The translations under genes were made by a program, and so were the position numbers. The notes under the pieces were generated by a model. It did no database searches. It was not told the DNA's origin and worked only from the letters and a program-made list of their open reading frames with translations. A stretch of 64,000 nt of DNA, taken from assembly GCF_964355755.1 (NCBI RefSeq), contig NC_092678.1:13860922-13924921 (forward strand), read 5' to 3'. Origin of the DNA: Antedon mediterranea. Taxonomy: Eukaryota; Echinodermata; Crinoidea; Comatulida; Antedonidae. The stretch's first letter is position 1, and the number at the start of each line of letters is the position of its first letter. Of this stretch, positions 35,579 through 48,088 are shown in pieces.

Positions 35579-35959
35579 CTAATAATAAAAAATCACAATC
35601 AGTAAATAACTGATTAAGGATTTTAAAAGTTCTTTTTCAAATTTTAAAATAAATGTAGCTCAATAATACACTTTACACTGAACAAAAACTAACTAAATAA
35701 TTATAAAAATTATGAGATTTGTGTAAATATTTTGTGCAGCAGTAGAAACTAAGTTTGGTTGCTCCTGAGCACGCATTGCATGATGTAAGCACAACACAAG
35801 TAACTTGACTATTCATGACACGACTGATGGATCAACCATTGCATCATGATAATAGTCAAATTACTTGCGTTGTCAATTACATCCTTCCATTGTGTTAAGT
35901 AGAGTTGATTTAATGCTTTTACGCAATACACTGCTGAAGAAATAAAACTATATATTTAC

Positions 35960-36238
35960 CATCAACTTTATAAAATCATCAATATCTTTGTCATATCTGT
36001 ATATTCCATCTACTACAGTCTCTCCATAAAAAGAAATATTATCAAAGGGATAATATATTGGATTAGGGTAAACTGAGAAACCAAAATCACCACTCAATGC
36101 AGGAACGAAACCATCAAATGAAAAGGTCAAAGGTAAAACTGTCCGGTCTGTCTGTCGTCTGCTACGATAACCTGATGTGGAGAGATCAGCTGGTGGACTT
36201 TCACAATCCATCTCTTCATTTGACAGAATTATACAGTT
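35960..36238 (-). CDS. Plexin exon: IPT domain, conserved YPNP strand
   Basis: It has 93 codons without a stop. MDCESPP is the CxxP turn, an RSRRQTDR tract in the middle could be a protease site, and LTFSFDGFVPAL and VYPNPIYYPF match the plexin FxFDGV...F.YYPDP region. Donor ATG|GTAAAT. Confidence 0.8.
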
Positions 36239-36855
36239 CTGAAAAAACAACACATCATTTCTTTATTTATTAATTAAAGAACAATTTACAAGGAATTTTC
36301 AAAATAATTAATTAATTTTCATAAAGTCATATACTTTGCTTAAATCTGACAAAACAATTCTACTTAGTAACAATTATAATCAAAATAAATACACAAAAGG
36401 CCTATATTGTGTAAATAAAACAGAAGAGAAATCAGAGTGTTAATGTTGGAAAACAAAAACATGATCTTAAAATTATCTTTACTTGATAACCAGATGCTTT
36501 TGGAGTTGATTTAATGTACTGAGCATTGAGTACAATTACATCAGAGAAGGATTTATGCTTGGTTACTATTAGAGATGCACAAGGACGCATGTAACATAAG
36601 TGATTTGACCAATCACAAGCGATTGATTATTCCAACCTTTACTTTTCATTGGTCAACTAGCTTGCGTTGTGTCTACATCCTTGAGTTGCGTCTCTAGTGG
36701 CAACCAAGCTTTAAAGCACTCAGATTTTATGGATGGATTATGGATATATTCTTATGGATGAATGATATGGATGTAAACATTGTTGACTTCTAAGGAAAAC
36801 CTCTCTTTCTGTTGAAATTTATTATATTAGAAATGTAAATGTATCTGAAGCTTAC

Positions 36856-36943
36856 ATTTTCAGCTGATACGATATTTAACAACATCGTTGCTTTCTGTAC
36901 ATATTGGAAATTTGTTCCGGTCACTCTGATGTTTTGACCACCT
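36856..36943 (-). CDS. Plexin exon: IPT domain (third or fourth)
   Basis: GGQNIRVTGTNFQYVQKATM matches the GG(x)nVxGTNL signature of plexin IPT repeats. It is 88 nt and intact. It needs a phase-2 donor upstream. Confidence 0.75.
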
Positions 36944-37116
36944 CTGCAAAAATAAGCATTTTAAACATTATCATTACATGGAATATGGTGCTTTAAGTAT
37001 GAAGGAGTCAATTGATTTTACTTCCAATTCTTAAAGCCCAACATTGTCACATTGTTTTGTATAATAATTTAATACACTGAGCTTTTGTATCAAGGTCAGT
37101 ACAGTTTGTATCTTAC

Positions 37117-37776
37117 TATAGTAAAGCAAGGTCAGTTGGCTTGGAACTTTCCATTTTTCGTTTTTTTGACACACGATTTTCAGCCTGAATGAAAAATTAA
37201 GAATAATTTTGTTAACTGGCATATGTAGAGTTTCTCAGTTTACTACCACTGCACAGTTGTATATTATATCTATTTGTTGGCCTACTTCTAATTTTAAGTC
37301 TAGTTACTTTCACTGTTCGAGTCACTGTTAGGGCCAAGCCCTAGCTAGGACTAGATAAAGGACCTTATTTTGGAAAGGTAGGAGGAGGGGATTCTTCTGT
37401 TGGCCTAATTTTATATATTTTGGTTTGAATGGTGGCACTAAAGGAAATAAACCTAGGCTAGTGAATATGTTAAACTTACCAATTCTATCGTTCTTGTGTT
37501 GATATATTTACGATAACAATGGTGATGAAATTCAAAATATGGATGCTTTGTTATTATGTCTTCATATGACGCATTAAGAATATCTAGCTCAGATACTAGT
37601 TTATTAGCAATATCTTTACAGGTACCATCTAAGTTTACCCATAACTTGGTACAAGCAACAACCTTGTAAAATCGAACTTCCGTAATTGGAAATGCCGTTT
37701 TATCAGTAATGTTTTCATGGTGAAAACAACATTTTATTTGAAGATCACACACGTGGCTTTCATCAATCGAAGCCAT
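37117..37776 (-). CDS. Two exons of a Cys/His-rich protein start nested in a plexin intron
   Basis: Exon 37776-37480 begins MASIDESHVCDLQIKCCFHH and ends HHHCYRKYINTRTIEL at donor TTG|GTAAGT. Exon 37184-37117, acceptor TTCAG, continues in phase with NRVSKKRKMESSKPTDLALL. The spaced C/H residues and the HHHCYRKY block recall an N-terminal zinc-binding segment seen in many repeat-associated proteins of marine invertebrates; the family is not firmly recognised. No third exon is identified. It lies exactly where the missing plexin exons should be, on the same strand. It could be a transposon-derived fragment. Confidence 0.5.
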
Positions 37777-38264
37777 GTTGTTGTTTGTGCACAGTTCATG
37801 TCACGCGTCCATATTCACCAAATCGTTAACAATTGTTGTACTAAAATTACGATAATACTGTTTTATTATCAAGTTTCCTGTTATAATTAATATACTAAAT
37901 ATCACTGAACTTATTCAATGTAGTTTTTGTGAATAAATATTTTATTTAATGAATAAAACCTTAATGAAAAAAAAAATTTGTTTGGCTAAAGAAGTTTCTC
38001 GTGTGGAAAAGGTCATGGGTTAACACAATGTAAAAAAATTTTCAAATACTGACGTTGAAATGTGATTTCCTTGTTATATGATACGTTTTTTAGGTGAAAC
38101 TTTGTGTTAAAACTTATTACTTTTAAAATATTATTAACATAATTATCATGTAGAGTTTTTTTAGGCTAATGAGACTGGAACGGGATTGAACGATAGGATT
38201 TTCACCCGATGGCCTAAAATAAATAATGAATTTCTCTATAAAATCATTAACTTAAAATGTTTAC

Positions 38265-38399
38265 CTTTGTTGCATTTGGTAAATTCCTAATTGGTATTAT
38301 GACTTCTTTCTGTAATTGTGCATGAATAAGTTCCTCATCTGGTTGATAAATTTGTGGACATGACCCTTGACCTTGAAAACCATTTGGTGGTGATGCTGC
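38265..38399 (-). CDS. Plexin exon: start of second IPT region
   Basis: It has 45 intact codons including GSCPQIYQP and VIIPIRNLPNATK, the plexin segment CPxI..P....IPV....L that follows PSI 2. The YxC strand, third PSI and next IPT that should come next are not found. The next exon I can identify (36943) starts in an incompatible phase. Confidence 0.75.
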
Positions 38400-38664
38400 C
38401 TACATATTAAAACAATAGCTTATAAGTGATATTATAACAATAATGTCGTAAAACATTTTGAATGCCATAATTACAAAAATAGATAATTTTCTGTTTGTTC
38501 TTCTCACCGATAACTGTAGATGATCTAATGGAAACTGTTAATACGAACCGTGGTAACTACTGTAAATTACTGACAAAGATCACTAAAATATATTAAGAAT
38601 ACACCATTATTCTTACAAGTTCTTTATCTGGCACGGCACCTAATGTTCCATCTGGGTAGATTAA

Positions 38665-39336
38665 GGGTATGTTCAGACTCACGGAGTTACGATGGAGTTA
38701 TGTAAGCGGCGTACATATTTTTGTGTTTGAACCAGGCCGCGGATTAGCGTTAGGAAGCTGTTACTCCGCGCCAGTGGCGTTATTAACTTTGGCTGGAGAG
38801 GGTAGATTTAATAACGCTAATCCAGTGATGCATCAGTGATTTTAACCCTAACCAATGAAAAGAAACGACCACGATTAGCAGACAGCAACTACATACCTGT
38901 ACCCTAGTATACAACAGCGAAATAGCTATGTCAAATGTATTTTAGGTTTCCAAGTTTAAAGAACAGTAAAGTTGGTGTCAGTGATATGATATTTGCCTAA
39001 AATAAATCAATTAATCAGAACATTTTCCGTGTAATAATTATGCTTTAACTTATTTTGAATTAAAATGCAATTCTACAAGTAGCAAGAACAAATAAGTATA
39101 TGTAACATTATATAAATACAAATAACAAAAACCAATTTAACGATGTAAACTTTCATGCATTGTCATAAATGTATACATATTATAATTCAATCTGTTTTGA
39201 CCTGATCAGAGTTTTTTAAACGCAAGGCATTGGAATGTTGATCGTTGTGTCTGAACACCTTGGCTTTTAACGCCACAGATCACCGTACGCCTTGCATAGA
39301 TAACTCCACCGTAACTCTGTGAGTCTAAACATACCC
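38665..39336. mobile_element. Harbinger-like non-autonomous element, TAA target duplication
   Basis: The left terminus GGGTATGTTCAGACTCACGG and the right terminus (inverse, GGGTATGTTTAGACTCACAG) agree over about 37 bp. The trinucleotide TAA lies at 38662-38664 and 39337-39339, the TWA duplication typical of PIF/Harbinger. It is 672 bp with no transposase. It interrupts an older SINE-like phrase (CTTGCCTAAGGACACAAGG on the right). Confidence 0.8.
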
Positions 39337-39549
39337 TAAAGTATCTTGCCTAAGGACACAAGGCATGCCACCTCATAATATAATTTCTATAAGCGGCATA
39401 CTATAAACTGAGCAACCCATTCGCACCTTACCAACCCCTTCCAAATACAATTAGCCTAACCATGTTGTCTCAAAAAGTGCTTATTTGAGCAATACAAGTT
39501 CCATTTGATTATATAGCACAAAAAAGAAAAAAAAGTCATAATTACTTAC

Positions 39550-39661
39550 GTTTCCTTTCAAAATAATTTTGTCTGCTGTGCACAATATTGATGCATTATG
39601 GGTACATTTGTTGTCGTAGACACACCAATCACAAGTAAAACTTAAAACACATCCAGAACAG
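39550..39661 (-). CDS. Plexin exon: second PSI domain
   Basis: CSGCVLSFTCDWCVYDNKCT followed by HNAS is very close to the vertebrate plexin C..C....C.WC.....CTHNAS motif. It is 112 nt, intact, with acceptor CTGTAG and donor AAC|GTAAGT. Confidence 0.85.
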
Positions 39662-39825
39662 CTACAGTATTGAAAATAAAAACAAAATAACATTGTTAAA
39701 AAGTAAAACACCATTTACTTATTTTGCACAACAAATGACAAAGTGCCAATCATTATCTTATGTAATGTCAATGCCAACGATATAAAGATGTTGTTAAAGA
39801 TAATTATTAAATCATATACTATCAT

Positions 39826-40165
39826 TTTTCTACTCCTCAGGGGACACTTTACTGCCAAACGAGGAGGACTATATTTTAACACTGCGGCCAACCCTTACAA
39901 AAGGAACACCTAGACTGGGCCTAAAAAAATCACTGAATTAACATAATGATCTATTGTATATTTCACAATTCTGAGCACAAATGTATACAGTAATTTGTTA
40001 AGGTAATAACCAGTGCAAACGCATCACAGTTTGCTAAAGTTTAAATTCTCAATTTCAAGAGCCAATTCATTCATTTTTCTTTTTTTTTTGCATATTTTTT
40101 TTTTTCATAAGGAGAATTTTTTTAGGTCCCAATAGTGTCCCCTAATAAGGGGGTCTACTGTATAA
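39826..40165. mobile_element. Degenerate inverted-repeat element with GGGGACACT termini
   Basis: CTCCTCAGGGGACACTTT on the left and AGTGTCCCCTAATAAGGGGG on the right are inverted relatives ending near GTCTACTGTA. A related left end occurs near 31238. No target duplication could be fixed. Confidence 0.4.
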
Positions 40166-41718
40166 TATTTTGATATTGTTAATATTATTTTGAACAATGG
40201 GAGAAAATTAATCACAGCACATGGTACAAAATGAATGAAATTGGTGGATACACTTAGGTCTGTTACAGTACATTTAACAGCAGAATAACTCACTGAGTTC
40301 AGATTTGAGAGAGCATTAGTATTAGTTTGTTATATTGAACAAAAGTACAGTATTGGTAAAACGGTATGAACACATTTTCCCACGCCAACTTCCCTTTGAC
40401 TCAAAATAACCTTTTGTGTTACAAAAATAATAGGCTAAATTTAGGTAAAGTTATTGTTGAAATAAAATTCAATAAACAATACAGAAAACTTTAACAACAG
40501 AATCAAATCCTTGATGATATAATAGAGAAGGTTTACAGTTCTGGTTTCCGTAACAGCAAGTCAGAGGCTGACAAGTTAATACCAAGAAGCAAAGATTGAT
40601 GTATTTTGTATCGTTGATTAAATAACCTGATTAATTAAGTATGTGAATGAAAGGCATTAAAGCATGCTTGACTGCACAGGCAAGTCAAGCAAATGCTGTC
40701 AAATGGTTCGATTAACATTGCATACAATTATACTGTGGAATTTATTAGGGTTGAGGGAATGTTATGGTTCCAGGTAACTGTAAGCTTATATTGGACATGT
40801 CCACATGCTTTTTCGACTTCTTGTTAAATGTTCTGTGAAGGTTAAAGATCATTCAGGAAAGCATTTTCCTTACAAACCTATACATTTAATAGGCTAACTA
40901 CTATCTACTCAAATAACACATATAATAACTTAACTTAATTCAATAATAATAATAATCAAATGAATCATTTGAATCTAGTTCAATTATCAAAACACTAACA
41001 GTAACTGTTTTTAACACAGTGAGAGTATCACTCTCAATAGTTATGTTTTAAATTATAAACAGTTTTCTCTTACAATCTAAACTAAATTCCTTCATGTACA
41101 CCAAGTAGTTTATGATTTATGACATGCAAATACAGTCAACTTTCCTGTCAGTCAAAATTAGAAACTAAGCTGTCAAAATCACAATGTGCTTAAGAATCCA
41201 AAAGTTCTTGATAATTGTGGAAAAACCTTAGTGTGCTCTAAGACATTGCCATGCTTTTAAAAAGCCAGATATTTATTTTTTTCTGATCTCTGAAGACTTT
41301 GGAACAACCCAACCCAAGAGTTTGATTGATAATATTTGAATTTTTAAAAAATACTTAAATTACATTACAACAAAGATAAATAAAAAAGGTGTTATTTAAT
41401 CTACAATAAACAAGTAACTGATGAGTTGATTGTCTTGAAAGGAAGATATATTGGTTAATTTGGCTGAACTATCTATCTGATTACAAATAGGGAAGTATAA
41501 CAATGATGATTCAGTGTTGACACATTGGTTTTTTAACTGTGTTTATTCATTCCCTCACAGCTATCAATATTTGCTATCCTGGTTCCAATATAAAATCAAT
41601 TTGAAGGAACCACTCTCATATGCATTGTAAATGTTTGTACAGTAACGTGTTACACAATTATAACTGTCCCATTACAACAATACTATCAATATTGTATTTG
41701 ATTTCCTTATGTACTTAA

Positions 41719-42323
41719 CACGTTCACTGCCACGGCGTATTTATACGTCAAAAATTGCGTGTCGCTACTTGCCAAGACGTAATACTACGTCAAAATCGTA
41801 GCACTTTTGTATTGTATGTAGAATCGCTGGCAGTGGTGATTGGAACAGGAATTATCGCATGGCAGTTTATGAATGATGTACGTAAACGATAATCTAAAAA
41901 TAAATGTCATATGTTTGTTTGTGTTTATTCCCTCATGCATTGAATATGGTTGATACGATGGCGCCCTCACACTCAATATAATCATCTCAAACATGTCATA
42001 AATTGCGCTAATAGTAAATAAAAATAATAAAGGATGAAATGATTCAGTGTGGTTTACTGTTTTTATCTCTCGATGATAGGTTTGACCGATTTTAGCGCGG
42101 AAAATCCCCGACGTATATTTACGTTCCTGGCAAAGTCAATAAAATTGTTGGACCATTGCCAGTGACGTATTTATACGTCTCAACGGTTTTTCCCGCCATC
42201 GTATTTTGAATGACATCATGATATTCTGTGACCAGATGTTACACTTTCAAACTGTAATTTAATATGTAAACGGGACTTGGCACTGGGACAGAAATTACGG
42301 AAAATGCCTTGGCAGTCAATGTG
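41719..42323. mobile_element. piggyBac-like non-autonomous element, TTAA target
   Basis: The ends CACGTTCACTGCCACGG and (inverse of the right end) CACATTGACTGCCAAGG are inverted repeats of the CAC..TGACTGCCA type. The tetranucleotide TTAA flanks both ends, at 41715-41718 and 42324-42327. Subterminal words GACGTATTTATACGT repeat inside. It is 605 bp with no transposase frame. It lies in a plexin intron. Confidence 0.85.
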
Positions 42324-42324
42324 T

Positions 42325-42846
42325 TAAAGATGACAGTGAGATTACAACAAATTATGTACATTGCAACCTGGTAAAGATGACAGTGAGATTATAACAAATT
42401 ATGTACATTGCAACCTGGTAAAGATGACAGTGAGATTATAACAAATTATGTACATTGCAACCTGGTAAAGATGACAGTGAGATTATAACAAATTATGTAC
42501 ATTGCAACCTGGTAAAGATGACATTGAGATTATAACAAATTATGTACATTAATTGCAACCTGGTAAAGATGACAGTGAGATTATAACAACTTATGTACAT
42601 TGCAACCTGGTAAAGATGACAGTGAGATTATAACAAATTATGTACATTGCAACCTGGTAAAGATGACAGTGAGATTATAACAACTTATGTACATTGCAAC
42701 CTGGTAAAGATGACAGTGAGATTATAACAAATTATGTACATTGCAACCTGGTAAAGATGACAGTGAGATTATAACAAATTATGTACATTGCAACCTGGTA
42801 AAGATGACAGTGAGATTATAACAAATTATGTACATTGCAACCTGGT
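42325..42846 (+). repeat. 47-bp minisatellite, about 11 copies
   Basis: The unit TAAAGATGACAGTGAGATTA continues to ATTGCAACCTGG. Copies are nearly identical, and one has a 4-bp insertion (ATTAATTGC). The first unit starts inside the TTAA of the neighbouring piggyBac-like element. Confidence 0.95.
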
Positions 42847-43057
42847 ACAGTAGAAACTATAACTAAACAATATGTTCATTTCCTTAAAATAATGTGTCAA
42901 TTGAATTTCAGATCCTTTTATTTCGTTATTATCTTTAGAAAATGTTTGTTTACAATAAAAATTTGATATTTAAAGTAATGAAATTTGAAATAATTTTAAA
43001 TGTTTATTTATTACACATGCTTATAAAAAAAATTCAGTCAGAAAAGTCAGTACTTAC

Positions 43058-43154
43058 GAAGTAATGACACTGCAGTCAAAGAATGTGAAGTCAGTGGAAA
43101 CAAAATCAACATCAGTTACGGATGAGTGAACTGATAAAATAACATCTACAGAAG
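43058..43154 (-). CDS. Plexin exon: end of IPT 1, before PSI 2
   Basis: SVDVILSVHSS..FVSTDFTFFDCSVIT corresponds to the plexin motif NFTFYDCS that precedes the second PSI. It is 97 nt, phase 1 in and phase 2 out. Confidence 0.8.
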
Positions 43155-43718
43155 CTGTAAACAAACTATTTAAAGGTTAGCTACTGTGTAGGCCTAGGCC
43201 TTAATTTCAAATGCATTTCATTGGTAAATACAAAATAATTGAAAATTCAATACAAAAATCTCTACAAAAAACCTAAATGTAATATTTAATTACTTTTTTT
43301 TTCCAGAGGTAGATAGGTTTAAATACTTGGTGCAAACGTCTCCCAAAAAATGTGATATGCCCATATATGGAGATGATGATGTGATATCACTACCATTTTT
43401 GGGCATATCACTACCATATTTGTTTTGTTAATCAAGTTTGATAGTGTAGACAAAGCTTAAGATATCAGTAGGTTGAAACAAGGGTCACTTTGGGGGAATC
43501 CCCCTTGTTGCGAATGTAGAGTAATGAGTGCATAATTTCTGTAATCCATGGTGTGTACTAAAACCTATTTCCTCATGAGCTATTAATAGTATATACACCT
43601 CCTACAGAGGAGAATGCATACCATGTGTGAAATACTAGTACAGCCACGTGCTACAGTTACATTAAATAAAGAAAAATAAAACAGAAAGTAAAGCATATTA
43701 GCATAATGTTTAACTCAC

Positions 43719-43875
43719 CTTGGCTGGTTGGTATCTGTGGCACATGTGATGATGGCGGTGAATTACAAGTCAATGTTTCTGCATCTTTTATTGCAGATGA
43801 TTGAAAGTCACCAAATTTACAATTATAATTTTGGTTGATGTTTAAAGGAGGAAGTTGCTCAACAGTTAGAGAAAT
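43719..43875 (-). CDS. Plexin exon: first IPT domain
   Basis: ISLTVEQLPPLNINQNYNCK matches the plexin pattern of a beta-strand, then NYxC, then FG. TLTCNSPPSS follows, the usual TCxxPP turn. It has 52 intact codons plus one base and joins the next exon in frame. Confidence 0.85.
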
Positions 43876-44473
43876 CTATGAATACAAAAAAAAATATTCC
43901 AGATTTTAATTTTAAGATATCTGTTTAATTGGAGTGTACTGTACAAAAACTTGTATGTATAATAGGTTTTGGTCCCACAACAACCTATAAATCCTGGCTT
44001 GACACACTGTGATCTAGATATCAAGCCAGGCTTCACAATGTTGGGAGTAATAGTTACTTGGGATGACCTCTAGAGTCAATACATGTTGGTGCACACTCAA
44101 AAAGGTTGTATTGCAACCGTAGCTGTTCATCCACTTTTTTTTTCTACCATCTTAATTGGGACATAGGGCCGGAATTCATGTGTCCGTTTGTAAAGAAATG
44201 ATTTTAACTGGTCGATGCAGTAGGATTATAGACAAAGGCAAATGTAACATGAATCTGTGCATCATGGCAAACACCCTAATCTAGAGTGTACACCATCGGA
44301 GGTATTCGAAAAGAATTATGGCTGTGGAAGTGCCGATTTTATGGACATGGCTTGTGGTGCCCCTGCCTTGAGTAGCAGTGCTCAAATTCTAATGGCTAAT
44401 GGCAAAATGATTTTATTTAAAAAGCATTACAAGCCTGAAAAACAAATGTAACAAATTGTTCTTCACAACTCAC

Positions 44474-44561
44474 ACTGATATTTTCAAAAGTTTGAGGAAT
44501 AAAAGGTGGTTCAACACTTGTAATCTCTACACACTGTTGGCATTCATTATATCTGGTACAT
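44474..44561 (-). CDS. Plexin exon: end of PSI 1 and start of IPT 1
   Basis: CTRYNECQQC completes the first PSI cysteine pattern, and EITSVEPPFIPQ opens the linker to the IPT fold. It is 88 nt with a donor at AGT|GTGAGT. Confidence 0.8.
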
Positions 44562-44858
44562 CTAAAAAATGACAAGCAATCATAAGTAAGTGCCATGAAA
44601 GACTATGAACATTTAAATCCTATATATGGAATCAGATTTAAAAAAAAACTGTTTGAATAAAAAAGGATTGAAAAAACAATTAAGCCTGATGCATTTGGAA
44701 TGTACAGTAACTAATTTCTAACATTTAATAGTTTATTGTTTTACTAAAATATGTGAAACAATTTGTAAAATGCAATAATAAAAGACACAGCGACCATACA
44801 AATTATAAAATATTGGGATTGAAAAAAAAAATGTTAATGAAAATGAAACTCTATTTAC

Positions 44859-44955
44859 TTTTTGTGTAGTGTACACCATCCACAATAAGGATCTCCATCT
44901 TCTAGACCTGGTATAATACACTCATCACATGTGAAGAACTGACTGCAGTTTGAAA
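44859..44955 (-). CDS. Plexin exon: first PSI domain
   Basis: SNCSQFFTCDEC begins the cysteine-rich PSI (plexin-semaphorin-integrin) module, and GDPYCGWCTLHK is its hallmark, nearly identical to the DPYCGWC of vertebrate plexins. It spans 97 nt, phase 1 in and phase 2 out, joining the next exon without a break. Confidence 0.85.
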
Positions 44956-45415
44956 CTTGTAGCTTAATCAACTAATCAAATATTGTGATAATTATACAAA
45001 ATAAAGAAATATTATGAAACATAATCAAAAACTAGTAAACAGACAACAAGATTTTAAAACATTTACCATACATTTCCTTAGGATAATTCAATCATAATTG
45101 TAAAAGTAACTGATTTAAAGTCTGAAGGGGTTTACATTGAATAAAAAAAGTTTTTGTCCTTAATAGGGTTAAAAGCATCATGGAACAAGTATAAAAAATG
45201 ATGGAGATGGACACCTCAACAGAACGAACAACAGAACGTTTCACGGAATGGACTAAAACATGCACAAAGACAAGATAAAGAGATGATATGGCAGTATTTG
45301 CGGGAATATCTTGAAGAGAATGAGAGCAGGAGAGGACTTTGCCTATGGCTAGAATTATGCTGACGATGTTGTACCTCCTTGAAATATAAACCAAATTATA
45401 TTAAAATAAACTAAC

Positions 45416-45536
45416 CTTTTTTGCTGTAATTAGATGTTTCATCTATAAATGTGTCTGACCTGACCTCTTGACCTGTGTATCTATGGTGATAAATTCATAC
45501 ACTCTAGATAGATGAGGCTTTGTTGGTTAACTCAGC
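45416..45536 (-). CDS. Plexin exon: end of Sema domain, two compensating frame shifts
   Basis: The acceptor TTTGTCAG|GCTGAG and donor AAAAAAG|GTTAGT give 121 nt, correct for joining the neighbours (phase 0 in, phase 1 out). Frame 0 gives sensible ends (AELTNKASSI and EVRSDTFIDETSNYSKK) but has two stops between. The middle reads RVYEFITIDTQ in frame +1. The pattern fits one single-base change plus a CA-repeat slip (ACACAGG). Confidence 0.5.
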
Positions 45537-45701
45537 CTGACAAATTGAAAGAAAATATAACTTAATTAATTAAGTTCATTCAAACATATTTATACATTTA
45601 AGCAGTGTTAAAAACTTTAATAAATTAGTGACAGAATGCTGGTTTAATAACAACCTGTAAATAAATGCCAACAAATATTCATGTCTCTGTACCTGATCTT
45701 A

Positions 45702-47677
45702 AGCCCGGCACACACTGTAGCTATCGGCTGAGCCAACTGGCACGAACAACACTTTGCTCACAACAAAAATTGTCACAAACTGTGATCGCGTTCTATCGGA
45801 CGCATACTAAACGCCTTCAGCATTCGGTTTTCTCTCCGGGATAATTACTTACTATCAAAGATAGTGTAGTAGGAAGATGTTACACTTCCTATTCGTTCAA
45901 TGCAAATAAAAGCGAGACAACATGGAGCTAAATTTAAAGGGCGCCTCGCACGTCGAGTAGGGATACGGAAAGTTATTGTATAGGAAATAGGCTATTATAA
46001 CAGTAGAATAATATGATTGTAAAATTAAGATTTAATACGAATTAACATATAAAATGTAATGTTATCTTTATAGAAAGTGCAAATGAATCATATTTATATG
46101 TTTTGGAATACAAATTTGTGTTTCAATTACCTGGAATTGTTTAGGTACCTGGAATTTATCTACCCGTATTTTATTTCTTTTATTTTAATGTTTTTATTTG
46201 CAAATCAATTGAACTTTTTTAAATTATTTACATTTAATGTTTATCATTGGACATAGATAGAAAATTTAATACCTAGCTTTAGAAACACTTCTTCATCAGA
46301 GTGAAAGGTAAATAGGCCTACAATGTATGCCTATATAATAATCGATAATTACGTATGGTTTATATCTAAATGGGTAATAAAAGAGAATAGGTAGTATGGC
46401 ATGTAATCAATAATCAATCAATCAATCAATATTTATTATAATCAATAATATTATACAAATAGTCGATCTGCATAAACTGAATACGGTACCAGTAGGCTTG
46501 AACATTATAGGAATTTAGGACTACGAGTATGTTTTTTTACTGAAAAAAAAAACCAATTATTGTTAATTATCTATTAATTTTAATAATTTAATAATACTGT
46601 AACTAATTATTATATTATGCTTGTAACACTCCGAACTTTCGTGCATTCATCGTAATTGTATATGCCCTGATTATGTAACGCCTAACAATATTGATAATAT
46701 TAATTATAAGCCAATGAGTTCATTATTGGTAAGGTTATATCAAGGAAAAAATATCCGTGGGGAGGCCTACTTTACCCCCTTTCATTATACTACCCTTACA
46801 AAAAATGTTCTATCTATAGAAGTTTTAGAATTCTATGTTAATCTATAGAAAAAGATAATTTCTATAGCCTAATGAATTTACAGATTCTACCCCTAGAGTT
46901 TTATAGAAATTGCAGAAGAATTGCTATCATTTATTCATAAATCATATATTTTTTGTCAACAACAATACTGTATACTGTAAAATTAGCATTATGACTTCAG
47001 ACTTAACTGGGGTTTACCAAGATAGGTAAGAGTTTTTATGGGTACGGGTTGGTTTGGGTACAGGTTGGTTTGGGTACGAGATGACCAGCATCCATTCATG
47101 AATGCGTCTACAGGCGCGCGTAAGCCTCCTCCTGATCCTAGCTCAGTGTTTACAGTCATGTCATGACAAAACTCACTCCAAATAAATGTATTAACAATTA
47201 AAAAGATCCAAAAACAGTATGAAAACATCATATTAATTTCCAACTTTGTATAATAAAGACAAAAAAGAAGTTTTTGTTTGTTTTTTGTGGCTTATTTTTA
47301 CAATTTATTGCCAAAAACACCATTTTCACTGGGCTTTGCCATTGCGCTCCTCATGTTTCAGATTCGTCTATCCCTACTCGTCGTGAGAGGCGCCCTATCT
47401 CGAGCGGTTCTCTAATTTTTGAGCGAAGTGTAACATCTTCCTACTAGACTATCTTTGTTACTATGCTATAGGGCACGTGCTGACATACTATAATAAATGA
47501 CAACATTTTTCAGTAAGCTGTTAGCTTATGTTCGGAGGAAAATGACACGCATGATAGATACTTTCCTCAACAGCACATGTGGCCGATTCCTCACAAAGTG
47601 TCCGACACACACTGTGTGTGAGTAAAGTGTTATTCGTGCCAGTTGGCTCAGCTGATAGCGATAGTATGCGTCGGGCT
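45702..47677. mobile_element. 2.0-kb Harbinger-like element, TTA target duplication
   Basis: The terminal inverted repeat is about 60 bp. The left end AGCCCGGCACACACTGTAGC and the right end AGCCCGACGCATACTATCGC (inverse) share GAGCCAACTGGCACGAA further in. TTA lies at 45699-45701 and 47678-47680. A second, inner inverted match (TAGTAGGAAGATGTTACACT) lies near 45869 and 47435. No transposase is seen. A GGGTACGGGTTGG cluster lies inside at 47036-47083. It sits in the plexin intron between late Sema exons. Confidence 0.85.
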
Positions 47678-47726
47678 TTAAATATTCATAAACCATTGTC
47701 AAGTACAATACTAATTTCATACTAAC

Positions 47727-47921
47727 CTTAATAAGTTGTCCATTATCCGTGCCTATAAAAGCTATTGTATGGTTCCCTTCTATTGTTGTAGTAACTGATG
47801 TCAATGCTTCTGATACTGCTGCTTCTGTGTAATTACATTGGGAATATTGGCTGAGCAGTCCAACACCACTTATTGATGGACACATCATTGATTGAACTTC
47901 AGCAGAAGAAAAACTATAACT
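47727..47921 (-). CDS. Plexin exon: late Sema domain
   Basis: This exon has 65 intact codons in phase 0-0. It includes MMCPSISGVGLL and the conserved HTIAFIGTDNGQLIK, the last Sema blade motif of plexins (usually TVAFLGTxxGQL). The donor is AAG|GTTAGT. The acceptor is AATGAAG|AGT with a weak pyrimidine tract. Confidence 0.75.
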
Positions 47922-48088
47922 CTTCATTAAACAAAACAAAAAAACAATATTATAACTTATTAATTACCAGTTTTGATAATTCTAATTCTAAAATATTAAG
48001 TATTATACACTAAATCTATTTTTGTCACCAAAATGACTGGTTGTAATAAATTACTATCTTTCTAAGTAAATATAAAATATATATGTAC

